Positions 28,440 through 35,696 of a stretch of 64,000 nucleotides of DNA are shown here, piece after piece. The stretch spans positions 2,872,501 through 2,936,500 of the forward strand of contig NZ_PEFF01000001.1 in the NCBI RefSeq assembly GCF_002754375.1, written 5' to 3'. The notes under the pieces are model-generated. The model saw only the letters and a list, made by a program, of their open reading frames with translations. It had not been told where the DNA came from and ran no database searches. This stretch comes from Variovorax sp. 54 (GTDB lineage Bacteria; Pseudomonadota; Gammaproteobacteria; Burkholderiales; Burkholderiaceae_C). The position numbers and the translations under genes are program-made. The stretch's first letter is position 1, and each line of letters begins with the position of its first letter.

Positions 28440-28500
28440 CCTCGAACCACTCGAGGCATTTCCGCTTTGGGCTGAAAGCTTCGCCTTTTGAAAGCGAAGC
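28440..28500 (-). promoter_or_regulatory. Structured leader of the rplN operon: two hairpins
   Basis: GCTTCGC/GCGAAGC arms (28478-28484 and 28494-28500) and CCTCGA/TCGAGG arms (28440-28445 and 28451-28456) lie between the predicted start of transcription near 28499 and rplN. The first would be at the very 5' end of the mRNA. They could stabilise the transcript or serve as a protein-binding leader; no known family was recognised. Confidence 0.45.
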
Positions 28501-28505
28501 CCGCG

Positions 28506-28534
28506 ATTGTGGCACCCATGTCCGGGGATGTCAA
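28506..28534 (-). promoter_or_regulatory. Sigma70 promoter for the spc-alpha cluster
   Basis: On the minus strand TTGACA (28529-28534) and CACAAT (28506-28511), the latter preceded by TGC, separated by exactly 17 bases. Placement 144 bp upstream of rplN shows that the cluster is transcribed independently of an S10 operon. Confidence 0.75.
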
Positions 28535-28577
28535 CTGCCTCATTACACGAACTTCGACTGCCGCTAGACTTTGTGGC

Positions 28578-29756
28578 GTGCGCGCCCCCAACCTCCCCCT
28601 CATTTCGCCGCCTTCTGTGCGGCGCCGACGCCTGCTGACGGGCGGGGCGGGCCTGCTGGGGCTGGGATCACTGGGACTCGCGGGATGCGGCAGTCCAGCA
28701 CCGGTGCTGGACACCGGCCGGCTGCAGCGCTTGGGGGAAGCCCACTGGGCGCACCGACGCTCTATAGAAAACACCACGGCAGGCGGCCTCTCAGGCATCG
28801 ACTACGACCCGGTCAAAGGTGAGTACCTGCTTCTCAGCGACGACCGATCAGATCTGGCCCCCGTGCGCTGCTACACCGCCAGATGGCCCCAGCCGGCCGA
28901 CGCCGCCCCCGAGCCCACCGGCGTTGTTCAGTTGCAACGCCCCGGTGGCGGCCCCTGGCCCGGGCGGCGCCAGGCGGTCGCCGGCCTGCCCGTTCCCGAC
29001 CCCGAAGCCCTGCGCCTGCGCCCCTCGGCCGGCACCTTGCTCTGGACCAGCGAAGGCGACATTACCCGCGGCTTCGGCCCCGCCCTTTATGAATCAGCGC
29101 GCGACGGTCGCTTTCTGCGCGAATTCACCCTGCCGCCGATGTTCGCCCCGGACCCGACCCAGCGCCGCGGCCCGCGCGACAACCTGACGTTCGAAGGCCT
29201 GGCCCTCGCGCCCGACGACCGCTCCGCCTGGCTCGCGATGGAAAACGCCCTGATCCAGGACGGCCCGACCCCGACCACCTCCGCCCCCGGTGGCCCCTGC
29301 CGCTTCACCCAGGTCGACCTGTCGACCGGCCGCGCCGTGCGCCAGATCGCCTACGTGCCCGACGCCATCCCGCTGCGCCCGCTCGTGCCGGGCACCTACG
29401 CCGACAACGGCGTGAGCGAGGTGCTGATGCTCGACGCCCACCGCATGCTGGTGCTGGAACGCGCTTACGCCACGGGCGCCGGCAACTCGCTGCGCCTGTA
29501 CGAGATCGACACCCGGGCCGCCGACGACGTGCTCGCCATCGATGCCCTCGCGCCCGGCAACCACCGCCCGGTCGCCAAGACGCTCGTGGCCGACTTCGCC
29601 ACGCTCGGCCTCTCGCGCCTCGACAACAGCGAGGGCATGTGCTGGGGCCCACCGCTGCCTGACGGCCGCCGCCTGCTGGTGGTCGTGAGCGACGACAATT
29701 TCAACCCGCTGCAAGTGACGCAGTTCGCCGCCTTCGCCTACACCGACCGACCATGA
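28578..29756 (+). CDS. Lipoprotein with esterase-like/phytase-like domain
   Basis: About 392 residues. The N-terminus carries RRRRLLTGGAGLLGLGSLGL and a lipobox-like LAGC, suggesting export (the arginines resemble a Tat signal) and lipid anchoring. The body shows the esterase-like domain of phytase pattern: GGLSGIDYDPVKGEYLLLSD, DPEALRLRPSAGTLLWTSEG, DNLTFEGLALAPDDRSAWLA, and LDNSEGMCWGPPLPDGRRLL near the C-terminus, a beta-propeller-like arrangement. Substrate unknown. I prefer GTG 28578 over the first in-frame codon at 28488, because the latter would put the opposing rplN promoter inside the coding region and spoil the signal peptide. It overlaps proC by ATGA. Confidence 0.75.
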   Translation: MRAPNLPLISPPSVRRRRLLTGGAGLLGLGSLGLAGCGSPAPVLDTGRLQRLGEAHWAHRRSIENTTAGGLSGIDYDPVKGEYLLLSDDRSDLAPVRCYTARWPQPADAAPEPTGVVQLQRPGGGPWPGRRQAVAGLPVPDPEALRLRPSAGTLLWTSEGDITRGFGPALYESARDGRFLREFTLPPMFAPDPTQRRGPRDNLTFEGLALAPDDRSAWLAMENALIQDGPTPTTSAPGGPCRFTQVDLSTGRAVRQIAYVPDAIPLRPLVPGTYADNGVSEVLMLDAHRMLVLERAYATGAGNSLRLYEIDTRAADDVLAIDALAPGNHRPVAKTLVADFATLGLSRLDNSEGMCWGPPLPDGRRLLVVVSDDNFNPLQVTQFAAFAYTDRP

Positions 29757-30610
29757 CCATCGCCGTGACCTTCCTGCCCCGCACCGCGCCGGGCCCTCTG
29801 CCCCCCATCGCCTTCATCGGCGGCGGCAACATGGCCAGCGCCATCATCGGCGGCCTGATCCAGCAAGGCGTCGCGGCCGACAACTTCGAGGTGGTCGAAC
29901 CGTTCGACGATGCCCGCACCAAGCTGGCCCAGTCTTTCGGCATCGTCGCCAAGGCCGAGGCCACCGAGGCCCTCGCGCGCTGCGACGTGGTGGTGTGGGC
30001 CGTCAAGCCCCAGACCTTCGCAGGAGCCACGCGCCCGGTGCGCGCCTTTGCCGGCGACGCCCTGCACCTGAGCGTGGCCGCGGGCATTCCGTCCGACAGC
30101 ATCGCCCGCTGGCTCGGCACCGAGCGCGTGGTGCGCGCCATGCCCAACACGCCCGCGCTGGTGGGCAAGGGCATGACCGGGCTGTTCGCACGGCCGGGCG
30201 TCGAAGGCGCCGACCGCGCCCGCGTCGGCCAGTTGCTGGCGCCGACCGGCGAGCTGATCTGGGTCGATGCCGAACCCGCGCTCGACGCGGTGACCGCGCT
30301 GTCGGGCTCGGGCCCCGCCTACGTGTTCTATTTCATAGAGGCGATGACCGAAGCCGGCGTCGAGATGGGCCTCACGCCCGACCAGGCCCAGCGGCTGGCC
30401 ATCGGCACCTTCACCGGTGCCTCGGCGCTGGCGCACAGCGCGACCGAGCCGCCATCGGTGCTGCGCGAACGCGTGACGTCCAAGGGCGGCACCACCTACG
30501 CGGCGATCACCTCGCTGGAAGGCGCGGACGTCAAGGCGCAGTTCAAGACCGCCATCCGCGCAGCGCAGACGCGGGCCGCCGAGCTGGGCGAGGAATTCGG
30601 CCGCGGTTGA
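29753..30610 (+). CDS. proC: Pyrroline-5-carboxylate reductase
   Basis: A 285-residue NAD(P)H-dependent enzyme, last step of proline synthesis. Rossmann motif IAFIGGGNMASAIIGGLIQQ near residue 18, VVWAVKPQTF, RAMPNTPALVGKGMTGLF, and the C-terminal dimer domain signature ALSGSGPAYVFYFIEAMTEA with RERVTSKGGTTYAAI. Coupled to the preceding lipoprotein gene by a 4-base overlap; convergent with the MaoC-like gene 6 bp away. Confidence 0.95.
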   Translation: MTIAVTFLPRTAPGPLPPIAFIGGGNMASAIIGGLIQQGVAADNFEVVEPFDDARTKLAQSFGIVAKAEATEALARCDVVVWAVKPQTFAGATRPVRAFAGDALHLSVAAGIPSDSIARWLGTERVVRAMPNTPALVGKGMTGLFARPGVEGADRARVGQLLAPTGELIWVDAEPALDAVTALSGSGPAYVFYFIEAMTEAGVEMGLTPDQAQRLAIGTFTGASALAHSATEPPSVLRERVTSKGGTTYAAITSLEGADVKAQFKTAIRAAQTRAAELGEEFGRG

Positions 30611-30616
30611 AGCGGC

Positions 30617-31084
30617 TCAGCCAGCGAGCGCACGCGGGCCGAGAAAGAACAGCCACTCGGCCGCCAGCGTGACCGTGCCGTCCTCGAGTTCGAGCAGCAC
30701 CTCTTCCTTCAACAGGAAACCGTCTTCTCCCTTGGGCGTCGCGCTGAGAATGCGCACCCGTGCCCGAAAGCGCGCACCCACCGGCATCGGCCTCGCGAAG
30801 CGCAGGCGGTCGAAGCCGTAGTTCAGCGCGTGGTTCGAATCGAAGGGCAGCAGCGTGCGCATCGCCTCGCCGGTCAGCCGGATCAGGTGCGAGACCTGGA
30901 AAAAGCCCGGCACGATCGTTCCGCCGTAGCTCGCCTCGCGGGCTGCGCGCTCCGGATCGAGGTGGATCCACTCGCCTTCACCATCGCCCGAGAGCACCGC
31001 GTACTGGTCGACCATCTGCTGCGTGATGGCATGCCACTCGGACAGGCCCTCCTGGCCGATCTTCTGTGTCAGGCGGTCGAGCAT
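30617..31084 (-). CDS. MaoC family dehydratase
   Basis: A 155-residue hot-dog-fold protein related to (R)-specific enoyl-CoA hydratases. Signature region MVDQYAVLSGDGEGEWIHLD (hydratase 2 motif with Asp and His) and GGTIVPGFFQVSHLIRLTGE, then LNYGFDRLRFARPMPVGARF. It lies 15 bp downstream of ubiA on the same strand. Likely acts on an acyl-CoA or acyl-ACP; the physiological substrate is not evident. Confidence 0.85.
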   Translation of the reverse strand: MLDRLTQKIGQEGLSEWHAITQQMVDQYAVLSGDGEGEWIHLDPERAAREASYGGTIVPGFFQVSHLIRLTGEAMRTLLPFDSNHALNYGFDRLRFARPMPVGARFRARVRILSATPKGEDGFLLKEEVLLELEDGTVTLAAEWLFFLGPRALAG

Positions 31085-31099
31085 GTGCGTCCTCTTGCT

Positions 31100-31963
31100 T
31101 TATCGGATGACATAGCCGGCCACGATGCCGACGAACACCGCGAAACCCAGCCAGTGGTTTTCGCGGAAGGCCTTGAAACAGCCGTCACGCGTGCGGTCAT
31201 GGATCAGGCGCCAGTGCCAGAGCGCCTGGGCCACCGCCACGGCAATGCCCACATAGAAGAGCACTCCCAGCGACCGGCTGGCACCGGCCCAGATCCAGAC
31301 CGCCAGGAAGATCGCGTAGCTGGCCATCACCGCCGCCACGTCGAAACGGCCGAAGGTGATGGCCGAAGTCTTCATGCCGATCTTCAGGTCATCGTCGCGA
31401 TCCACCATCGCGTACTCCGTGTCATAGGCCAGCACCCAGAACAGGTTGCCCGCCAGCAGCCACCAGGCAAAGGCCGGCACCGTCGACTGCACCGCGGCAA
31501 AGGCCATCGGGATGCCGAAGCTGAAGGCGATGCCCAGCACCGCCTGCGGGATCGACACGAAGCGCTTGGCGAACGGGTAGATCAGCGTGATCGCAAGGGC
31601 CGCGAACGACCACAGCACGGTCGCGCGGTTGGTGGTGAGCACCAGCCCGAAGGACAGCAGCGCCAGCACCGCGCCCAAGCCCAATGCCTCCTTGACCGAC
31701 ATCGCACCGCTCGTCACGGGCCGCTGGGCCGTGCGCTTCACATGGCGGTCGAACTCGCGGTCGGCCACGTCGTTGACGCAGCAGCCCGCGCTGCGCATCA
31801 GGAACGTACCGAGCGTGAACACCACGACGAGGTGCCAGCCGGGCCAGCCATCGGCCGCGAACCAGAGCGCGCCCAGCGTGGGCCACAGCAACAACAGCCA
31901 GCCGGCCGGCCGGTTCCAGCGGATCAGATCGAGGTAGAGCGCAAAACGGCGGGCGAGAGGCAT
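31100..31963 (-). CDS. ubiA: 4-hydroxybenzoate polyprenyltransferase
   Basis: A 287-residue integral membrane prenyltransferase of ubiquinone synthesis. Both Asp-rich Mg-diphosphate motifs are present: [19 protein letters not shown] near residue 64 and [20 protein letters not shown] near residue 180. N-terminal [20 protein letters not shown] is typical of UbiA, and about eight hydrophobic helices follow. Confidence 0.94.
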   Translation of the reverse strand: MPLARRFALYLDLIRWNRPAGWLLLLWPTLGALWFAADGWPGWHLVVVFTLGTFLMRSAGCCVNDVADREFDRHVKRTAQRPVTSGAMSVKEALGLGAVLALLSFGLVLTTNRATVLWSFAALAITLIYPFAKRFVSIPQAVLGIAFSFGIPMAFAAVQSTVPAFAWWLLAGNLFWVLAYDTEYAMVDRDDDLKIGMKTSAITFGRFDVAAVMASYAIFLAVWIWAGASRSLGVLFYVGIAVAVAQALWHWRLIHDRTRDGCFKAFRENHWLGFAVFVGIVAGYVIR

Positions 31964-31990
31964 GCGAAAAGCGGCGAGGCAGACGTCAAA

Positions 31991-32012
31991 AGAGCGGCCA
32001 TTGTGCCGCTCT
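31991..32012 (-). terminator. Hairpin terminator between dps and ubiA
   Basis: AGAGCGGC and GCCGCTCT (31991-31998, 32005-32012) are perfect 8-base arms with a 6-base loop. On the minus strand the stem runs into TTTT, 39 bp after the dps stop. The short T run makes it a modest terminator. Confidence 0.55.
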
Positions 32013-32051
32013 CTGAGGGGGCTCCCGGCGTACCAGAAGATCAGGACGTCA

Positions 32052-32636
32052 TCAGTCCTCGAGCAGCGAGCGCAGCATCCAGGCCGTCTGGTCGTGCACC
32101 GTGCAGCGCGCGGTCAGCATGTCGGCGGTCGGGTCGTCGCCGGCCTCTTCGGCCACCGGGATGAACTCGCGCGCGATGCGCGACACCGTTTCGTGGCCCT
32201 TCACGAGGATGCGCACCATCTCCATCGCCTTGGGCGGGGTCTGCGGCACGTCGGGCACGGTGGCGATCTTGCTGAACTCGGCATACGAGCCCGGCGCGTA
32301 GTGGCCCAGTGCGCGGATACGCTCGGCGAGCACGTCTGTCGAGCCCCACAGCTCGGTGTACTGTGTCATGAACATCGCATGCAGCGAGTTGAAGTGCGGA
32401 CCCGTCACGTTCCAGTGGAAGTTGTGGGTCGTGAGGTACAGCGTGTAGGTGTCGGCCAGCACGCGGCTCAGGCCTTCGGCAATGGCCGCGCGGTCCTGGC
32501 GCTCGATGCCGATGTTGATCAGCGGCGCATTGCGGCTGCCCGACTCCTGCGCGACGACGGCGCGCCCCTTCTTGGGCACCTTGCCGGCAGAAGAAGCGGG
32601 CGACGGGGACTTGGTTTTTTTCGCAGGTTTGGCCAT
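32052..32636 (-). CDS. dps: Dps family DNA-binding/ferritin-like protein
   Basis: A 194-residue miniferritin. The first 30 residues are Lys/Ser/Pro rich ([20 protein letters not shown]), a DNA-binding tail of the Dps kind. The ferritin core has the inter-subunit ferroxidase motif [20 protein letters not shown] and [19 protein letters not shown]. It oxidises Fe(II) with H2O2 and protects DNA. It lies 136 bp downstream of an oxyR-like gene on the same strand, a functionally logical pairing. Start ATG 32636 chosen; the longer in-frame extension has no Dps similarity. Confidence 0.92.
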   Translation of the reverse strand: MAKPAKKTKSPSPASSAGKVPKKGRAVVAQESGSRNAPLINIGIERQDRAAIAEGLSRVLADTYTLYLTTHNFHWNVTGPHFNSLHAMFMTQYTELWGSTDVLAERIRALGHYAPGSYAEFSKIATVPDVPQTPPKAMEMVRILVKGHETVSRIAREFIPVAEEAGDDPTADMLTARCTVHDQTAWMLRSLLED

Positions 32637-32772
32637 GGCGGAGAGGTCTTTCTTGAAGTTGGGTGACAACACCGAAATTCTGAAAGCCGGCAGGCGGCTT
32701 CGCAACAGCTTCACTCTATCCCAGCGATCAGCGATCCCAAACAGCCCGCGCGTAGGCGAAGGCCCCGAATCG

Positions 32773-33738
32773 CTAGGAGAGTCGTTTGACACCCGGCAGC
32801 TCGCACGCGTAGATCGCGTTGCGCAGCGCCGCAATGGCTTCGTAGCGCGTGAAGGTGCGACGCCAGGCCAACACCACGCGGCGCATCGGCGGATCGCGGT
32901 CCTGCGCGTCGCGCACGGGCAGGTAGCGCACCATCTGCTCGGGCTCCTTGCGGCCCTTGACCTTCGGCTTGAGCGCCTCGGCCGGCACCGACAGGCGCGG
33001 CACCAGCGTCACGCCCATGCCCGAGGCCACCATGTGCTTGATGGTCTCCAGCGACGAGCCCTCGAAGCTCTTGCGGATGCCCTCAGCGTTGCTCGAGAAG
33101 CGCGCGAACTCGGGGCACACCTCGAGCACGTGGTCGCGAAAGCAGTGGCCCGTGCCCAGCAGCAGCATCGTCTCGCTCTGCAGCTCTTCCGAGGTGATCG
33201 ACTCGCGGTCGGCCAGCTTGTGCTTCACGGGCAGCGCCGCCATGAAGGGCTCGTCGTACAGCGGCGCCATCGCCAGGCCCGTGTCGGGAAAGGGCTCGGC
33301 CATGATCGCGCAGTCGATCTCGCCGGCGCGCAGCATCTCGAGCAGCTTGACCGTGAAGTTCTCCTGCAGCACCAGCGGCATCTGCGGCGTGCGCGCGATC
33401 ACCTGGCGCACCAGGTCGGGCAGCAGGTACGGGCCGATCGTGTAGATCACGCCCAGGTTCAGCGGACCGGCCAGCGGGTCCTTGCCGCGCTTGGCGATCT
33501 CCTTGATGCTGGCGGCCTGGTCGAGCACGCTCTGCGCCTGCTGGACGATCTGCTCGCCGAGCGGCGTCACGGTCACTTCACCGGCGCTGCGCTCGAAGAG
33601 CTTGACCTCGAGTTCGTCCTCGAGTTTCTTGATGGCCACCGAAAGCGTCGGCTGGGACACATAACAGGCCTCGGCCGCCTTGCCGAAGTGCCGCTCGCGG
33701 GCGACTGCGACGATGTATTTGAGTTCGGTGAGAGTCAT
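32773..33738 (-). CDS. oxyR: Hydrogen-peroxide sensor, LysR family regulator OxyR
   Basis: A 321-residue LysR protein. N-terminal MTLTELKYIVAVARERHFGK and YVSQPTLSVAIKKLEDELEV give the winged helix; in the effector domain LLGTGHCFRDHVLEVCPEF holds the two redox cysteines with the spacing and GHCxRD context of E. coli OxyR Cys199/Cys208. This identifies it as OxyR rather than a generic LysR. ATG 33738 is preferred over the in-frame TTG at 33750. A CATAAT -10-like element overlaps the start region, suggesting a very short leader. Followed by dps, a classical OxyR target. Confidence 0.92.
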   Translation of the reverse strand: MTLTELKYIVAVARERHFGKAAEACYVSQPTLSVAIKKLEDELEVKLFERSAGEVTVTPLGEQIVQQAQSVLDQAASIKEIAKRGKDPLAGPLNLGVIYTIGPYLLPDLVRQVIARTPQMPLVLQENFTVKLLEMLRAGEIDCAIMAEPFPDTGLAMAPLYDEPFMAALPVKHKLADRESITSEELQSETMLLLGTGHCFRDHVLEVCPEFARFSSNAEGIRKSFEGSSLETIKHMVASGMGVTLVPRLSVPAEALKPKVKGRKEPEQMVRYLPVRDAQDRDPPMRRVVLAWRRTFTRYEAIAALRNAIYACELPGVKRLS

Positions 33739-33811
33739 AGCTTGCGTCAATTATGCGCAAGGGTCTGTGACCCGGCTGGGGCGGGGTTAAAAGCCGCGGG
33801 CTGCGCTGCGC

Positions 33812-34555
33812 TCAGTCGGCGCGGCTCCAGACCCATTGCACCGGCTGCCCGCCGTTCGAGGGCATCGGCTCACCCTGCGTGACCGCCGCGCTCACGCGCA
33901 GGTCGGTCAGGCAGGCCCAGACGCCCGAGCGGGGGCAGGTCTGGCCCGTGTCCGCAAACAGCAGCTCATCGCGGCGCATGCGGTGCCCCTGGATCTGCGC
34001 CGAGCCATCGACCTCCGCGGTGAACGCGACGCGGCCGGACGCGGCACGCTCTTCGAAGATCTCGATGGCGCCTTGCAGGGCGATGAAGAAATCCCAGTCG
34101 GACAGATCTTGCTCCGCCGCCGCGGCGGTGAAGTCGGCCTGGTACAGGCGCTGATAGCGCTCGGCGTTGTAGTCCAGCTCGAAGACGACATTGCCTGTCG
34201 CAGCGTCCATCAGCCGGAACCGGCTGAAGCCCTGCCGCAAACGCCCATCGCCATAACGCGAAGGCGCGATCTCGCTGCGCAGGACGGGCGAGAGCATCAC
34301 CACGGAGCCGTCGCCGCGCTTCTGGCAGATCTCGAACACGGCACCGTCGTCGGTGCGAAAGACGAACTTCTCGTCGGACGTCCAGTAGCTGTAGTAGCGC
34401 TTGTCGTTCTCGATCGTGTAGCCGCCTTTGACGGGGAGGTCGGCGAGTACCGAGGCGCCTGGCGGTTTTTCGGCGTCGTCGACTGGGCGCCAACGGCCGG
34501 TTGTGGGGTCCAGGTCGATGAGGTCGGAGGCGGTGTGATGCAGGTAGAGCCACAT
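33812..34555 (-). CDS. Hypothetical protein, probable immunity protein of the adjacent T6SS toxin
   Basis: A 247-residue protein with no signal peptide or membrane span. It begins MWLYLHHTASDLIDLDPTTG and contains short beta-rich stretches (GYTIENDKRYYSYWTSDEKF, EIAPSRYGDGRLRQGFSRFR). I recognise no catalytic motif or named domain. It lies 4 bp downstream of the putative effector in the gene order vgrG-toxin-this gene, the position in which the cognate immunity protein of a T6SS effector is nearly always found. The function is therefore inference from context. The longer frame to 34627 was rejected because it overlaps the effector start of translation. Confidence 0.55.
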   Translation of the reverse strand: MWLYLHHTASDLIDLDPTTGRWRPVDDAEKPPGASVLADLPVKGGYTIENDKRYYSYWTSDEKFVFRTDDGAVFEICQKRGDGSVVMLSPVLRSEIAPSRYGDGRLRQGFSRFRLMDAATGNVVFELDYNAERYQRLYQADFTAAAAEQDLSDWDFFIALQGAIEIFEERAASGRVAFTAEVDGSAQIQGHRMRRDELLFADTGQTCPRSGVWACLTDLRVSAAVTQGEPMPSNGGQPVQWVWSRAD

Positions 34556-34559
34556 GGGA

Positions 34560-35696
34560 CTATTTCTTTGCTCGGTTGACGATCGCGTCGATTTCACGGA
34601 GAAGCTTGGCTGCCTTCTCGGGGTCACCGGTTTTCTTCTGGCGATAGAACTCCATGATCAGGTCCCACGGCATGTCGTCGCCCCCTGCATTCTGGGCGCC
34701 TTCGATGATCTGGGCATCGGTCTTGGGATTGCCCTTGCCGACATTCACGCGCTCACGTGTCTTGGGGTGAATGACATAGCCCCGCTTCAGGTCTTCGTAC
34801 TTCGGCCCCAGCGGATCGCCATACAGCGCCTGGTTGCGCTTGTAGATGACCTCCCGGAGCTCGGGGTCGGTCTTGTCCTTGAATTCCTTGCCGAGTGCAC
34901 GGCGCTCGGCATTCGCGGCCTTTGCGATCTCTTCTTCGCTCTTGCCTGCGGCGCGCATGCTTTGCACCTTGCCACCGACGCGGCGCTTGACCGCCACTTC
35001 ATAGTCGAGCCGAAGCAGCGGCTTGGCACTGTGCGCCAGAGTGTTGGCCGTGTCGGTTGCTCCGTCCAGCTTCGCGGGCTTGGCCCGCTCCAGCAGCTTG
35101 TCGAGCTCGGACTTGAGGAACCGCATGACTTCGGGAATCTTGGCCTGCCCCATGCCCCGCAACTTCGCGATCTGCTGCTCGACCAGTTCCAGCCGCTTGA
35201 CGTTGTCACCCAGCAACTTCCGGGTCAGCCACCGGTGCCGCACATCGGAGATGCCAAGAATGATCTTCTGCGTGATCTCGTCGAACCGCTTGACGGCATT
35301 CTTTGCATACTGATCCATCGGCAGGCTCTTGAGCCACTTGACGGGATCTCCCTTGCCAGCGCCACGGATGATCGCAAGGATCGTTTCAAGCGCCTCATCG
35401 GCGTACTTGCCACCCTGCTTGAGAAACTTCACCAGCGACTTGAAAACACCCTTCAGCAGGCTCCCCAGAACCGGAATGAGGCCAATGAGCGTGATGGCGA
35501 GCGCGATCCATTTCCACTTGTCGCTCGAGTCCTTCGAGAGCTGGTGCAAATTGGCAATCACGTCGCGAATGTCCGCGAGCTGATCAAGGATGGGAATCGC
35601 GGTGATGATGCTGCCGACGACTGTTTGCGACAGGCTGGCATCCTCGTTGAAGTCGCCCTGCAGGACGCCCCAGAACCAATCGAGCGCGTCGTTCAT
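34560..35696 (-). CDS. Putative T6SS effector, unrecognised C-terminal toxin
   Basis: A 378-residue protein coupled to the upstream vgrG by a 4-base overlap. Residues about 1-150: acidic start, then hydrophobic segments (VVGSIITAIPILDQL, KWIALAITLIGLIPVLGSLL) that resemble the N-terminal membrane-associated region of polymorphic toxins. The middle is helical and charged. The C-terminal ~110 residues (LGKEFKDKTDPELREVIYKR, NQALYGDPLGPKYEDLKRGY, IIEGAQNAGGDDMPWDLIME) look like a distinct, compact toxin domain rich in charged residues, but I cannot assign an activity. No PAAR or Rhs repeats are present. Its dedicated VgrG carries a transthyretin-like tail that probably binds it. Confidence 0.6.
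   Translation of the reverse strand: MNDALDWFWGVLQGDFNEDASLSQTVVGSIITAIPILDQLADIRDVIANLHQLSKDSSDKWKWIALAITLIGLIPVLGSLLKGVFKSLVKFLKQGGKYADEALETILAIIRGAGKGDPVKWLKSLPMDQYAKNAVKRFDEITQKIILGISDVRHRWLTRKLLGDNVKRLELVEQQIAKLRGMGQAKIPEVMRFLKSELDKLLERAKPAKLDGATDTANTLAHSAKPLLRLDYEVAVKRRVGGKVQSMRAAGKSEEEIAKAANAERRALGKEFKDKTDPELREVIYKRNQALYGDPLGPKYEDLKRGYVIHPKTRERVNVGKGNPKTDAQIIEGAQNAGGDDMPWDLIMEFYRQKKTGDPEKAAKLLREIDAIVNRAKK

Noticed and set aside
28363..28515. N-terminal extension of L14 or a remnant of rpsQ upstream of rplN
   Set aside because: Translation in all frames gives nothing like S17, and the interval carries a promoter and hairpins instead.
28488..28577. Longer start for the phytase-like lipoprotein
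   Set aside because: It would put the minus-strand rplN promoter inside the gene and give a non-signal-like N-terminus; GTG 28578 gives a normal lipoprotein signal.
32637..32772. OxyR binding site between oxyR and dps
   Set aside because: Only a single CTATC half-element was found; the four-element ATAG/CTAT pattern is not present.
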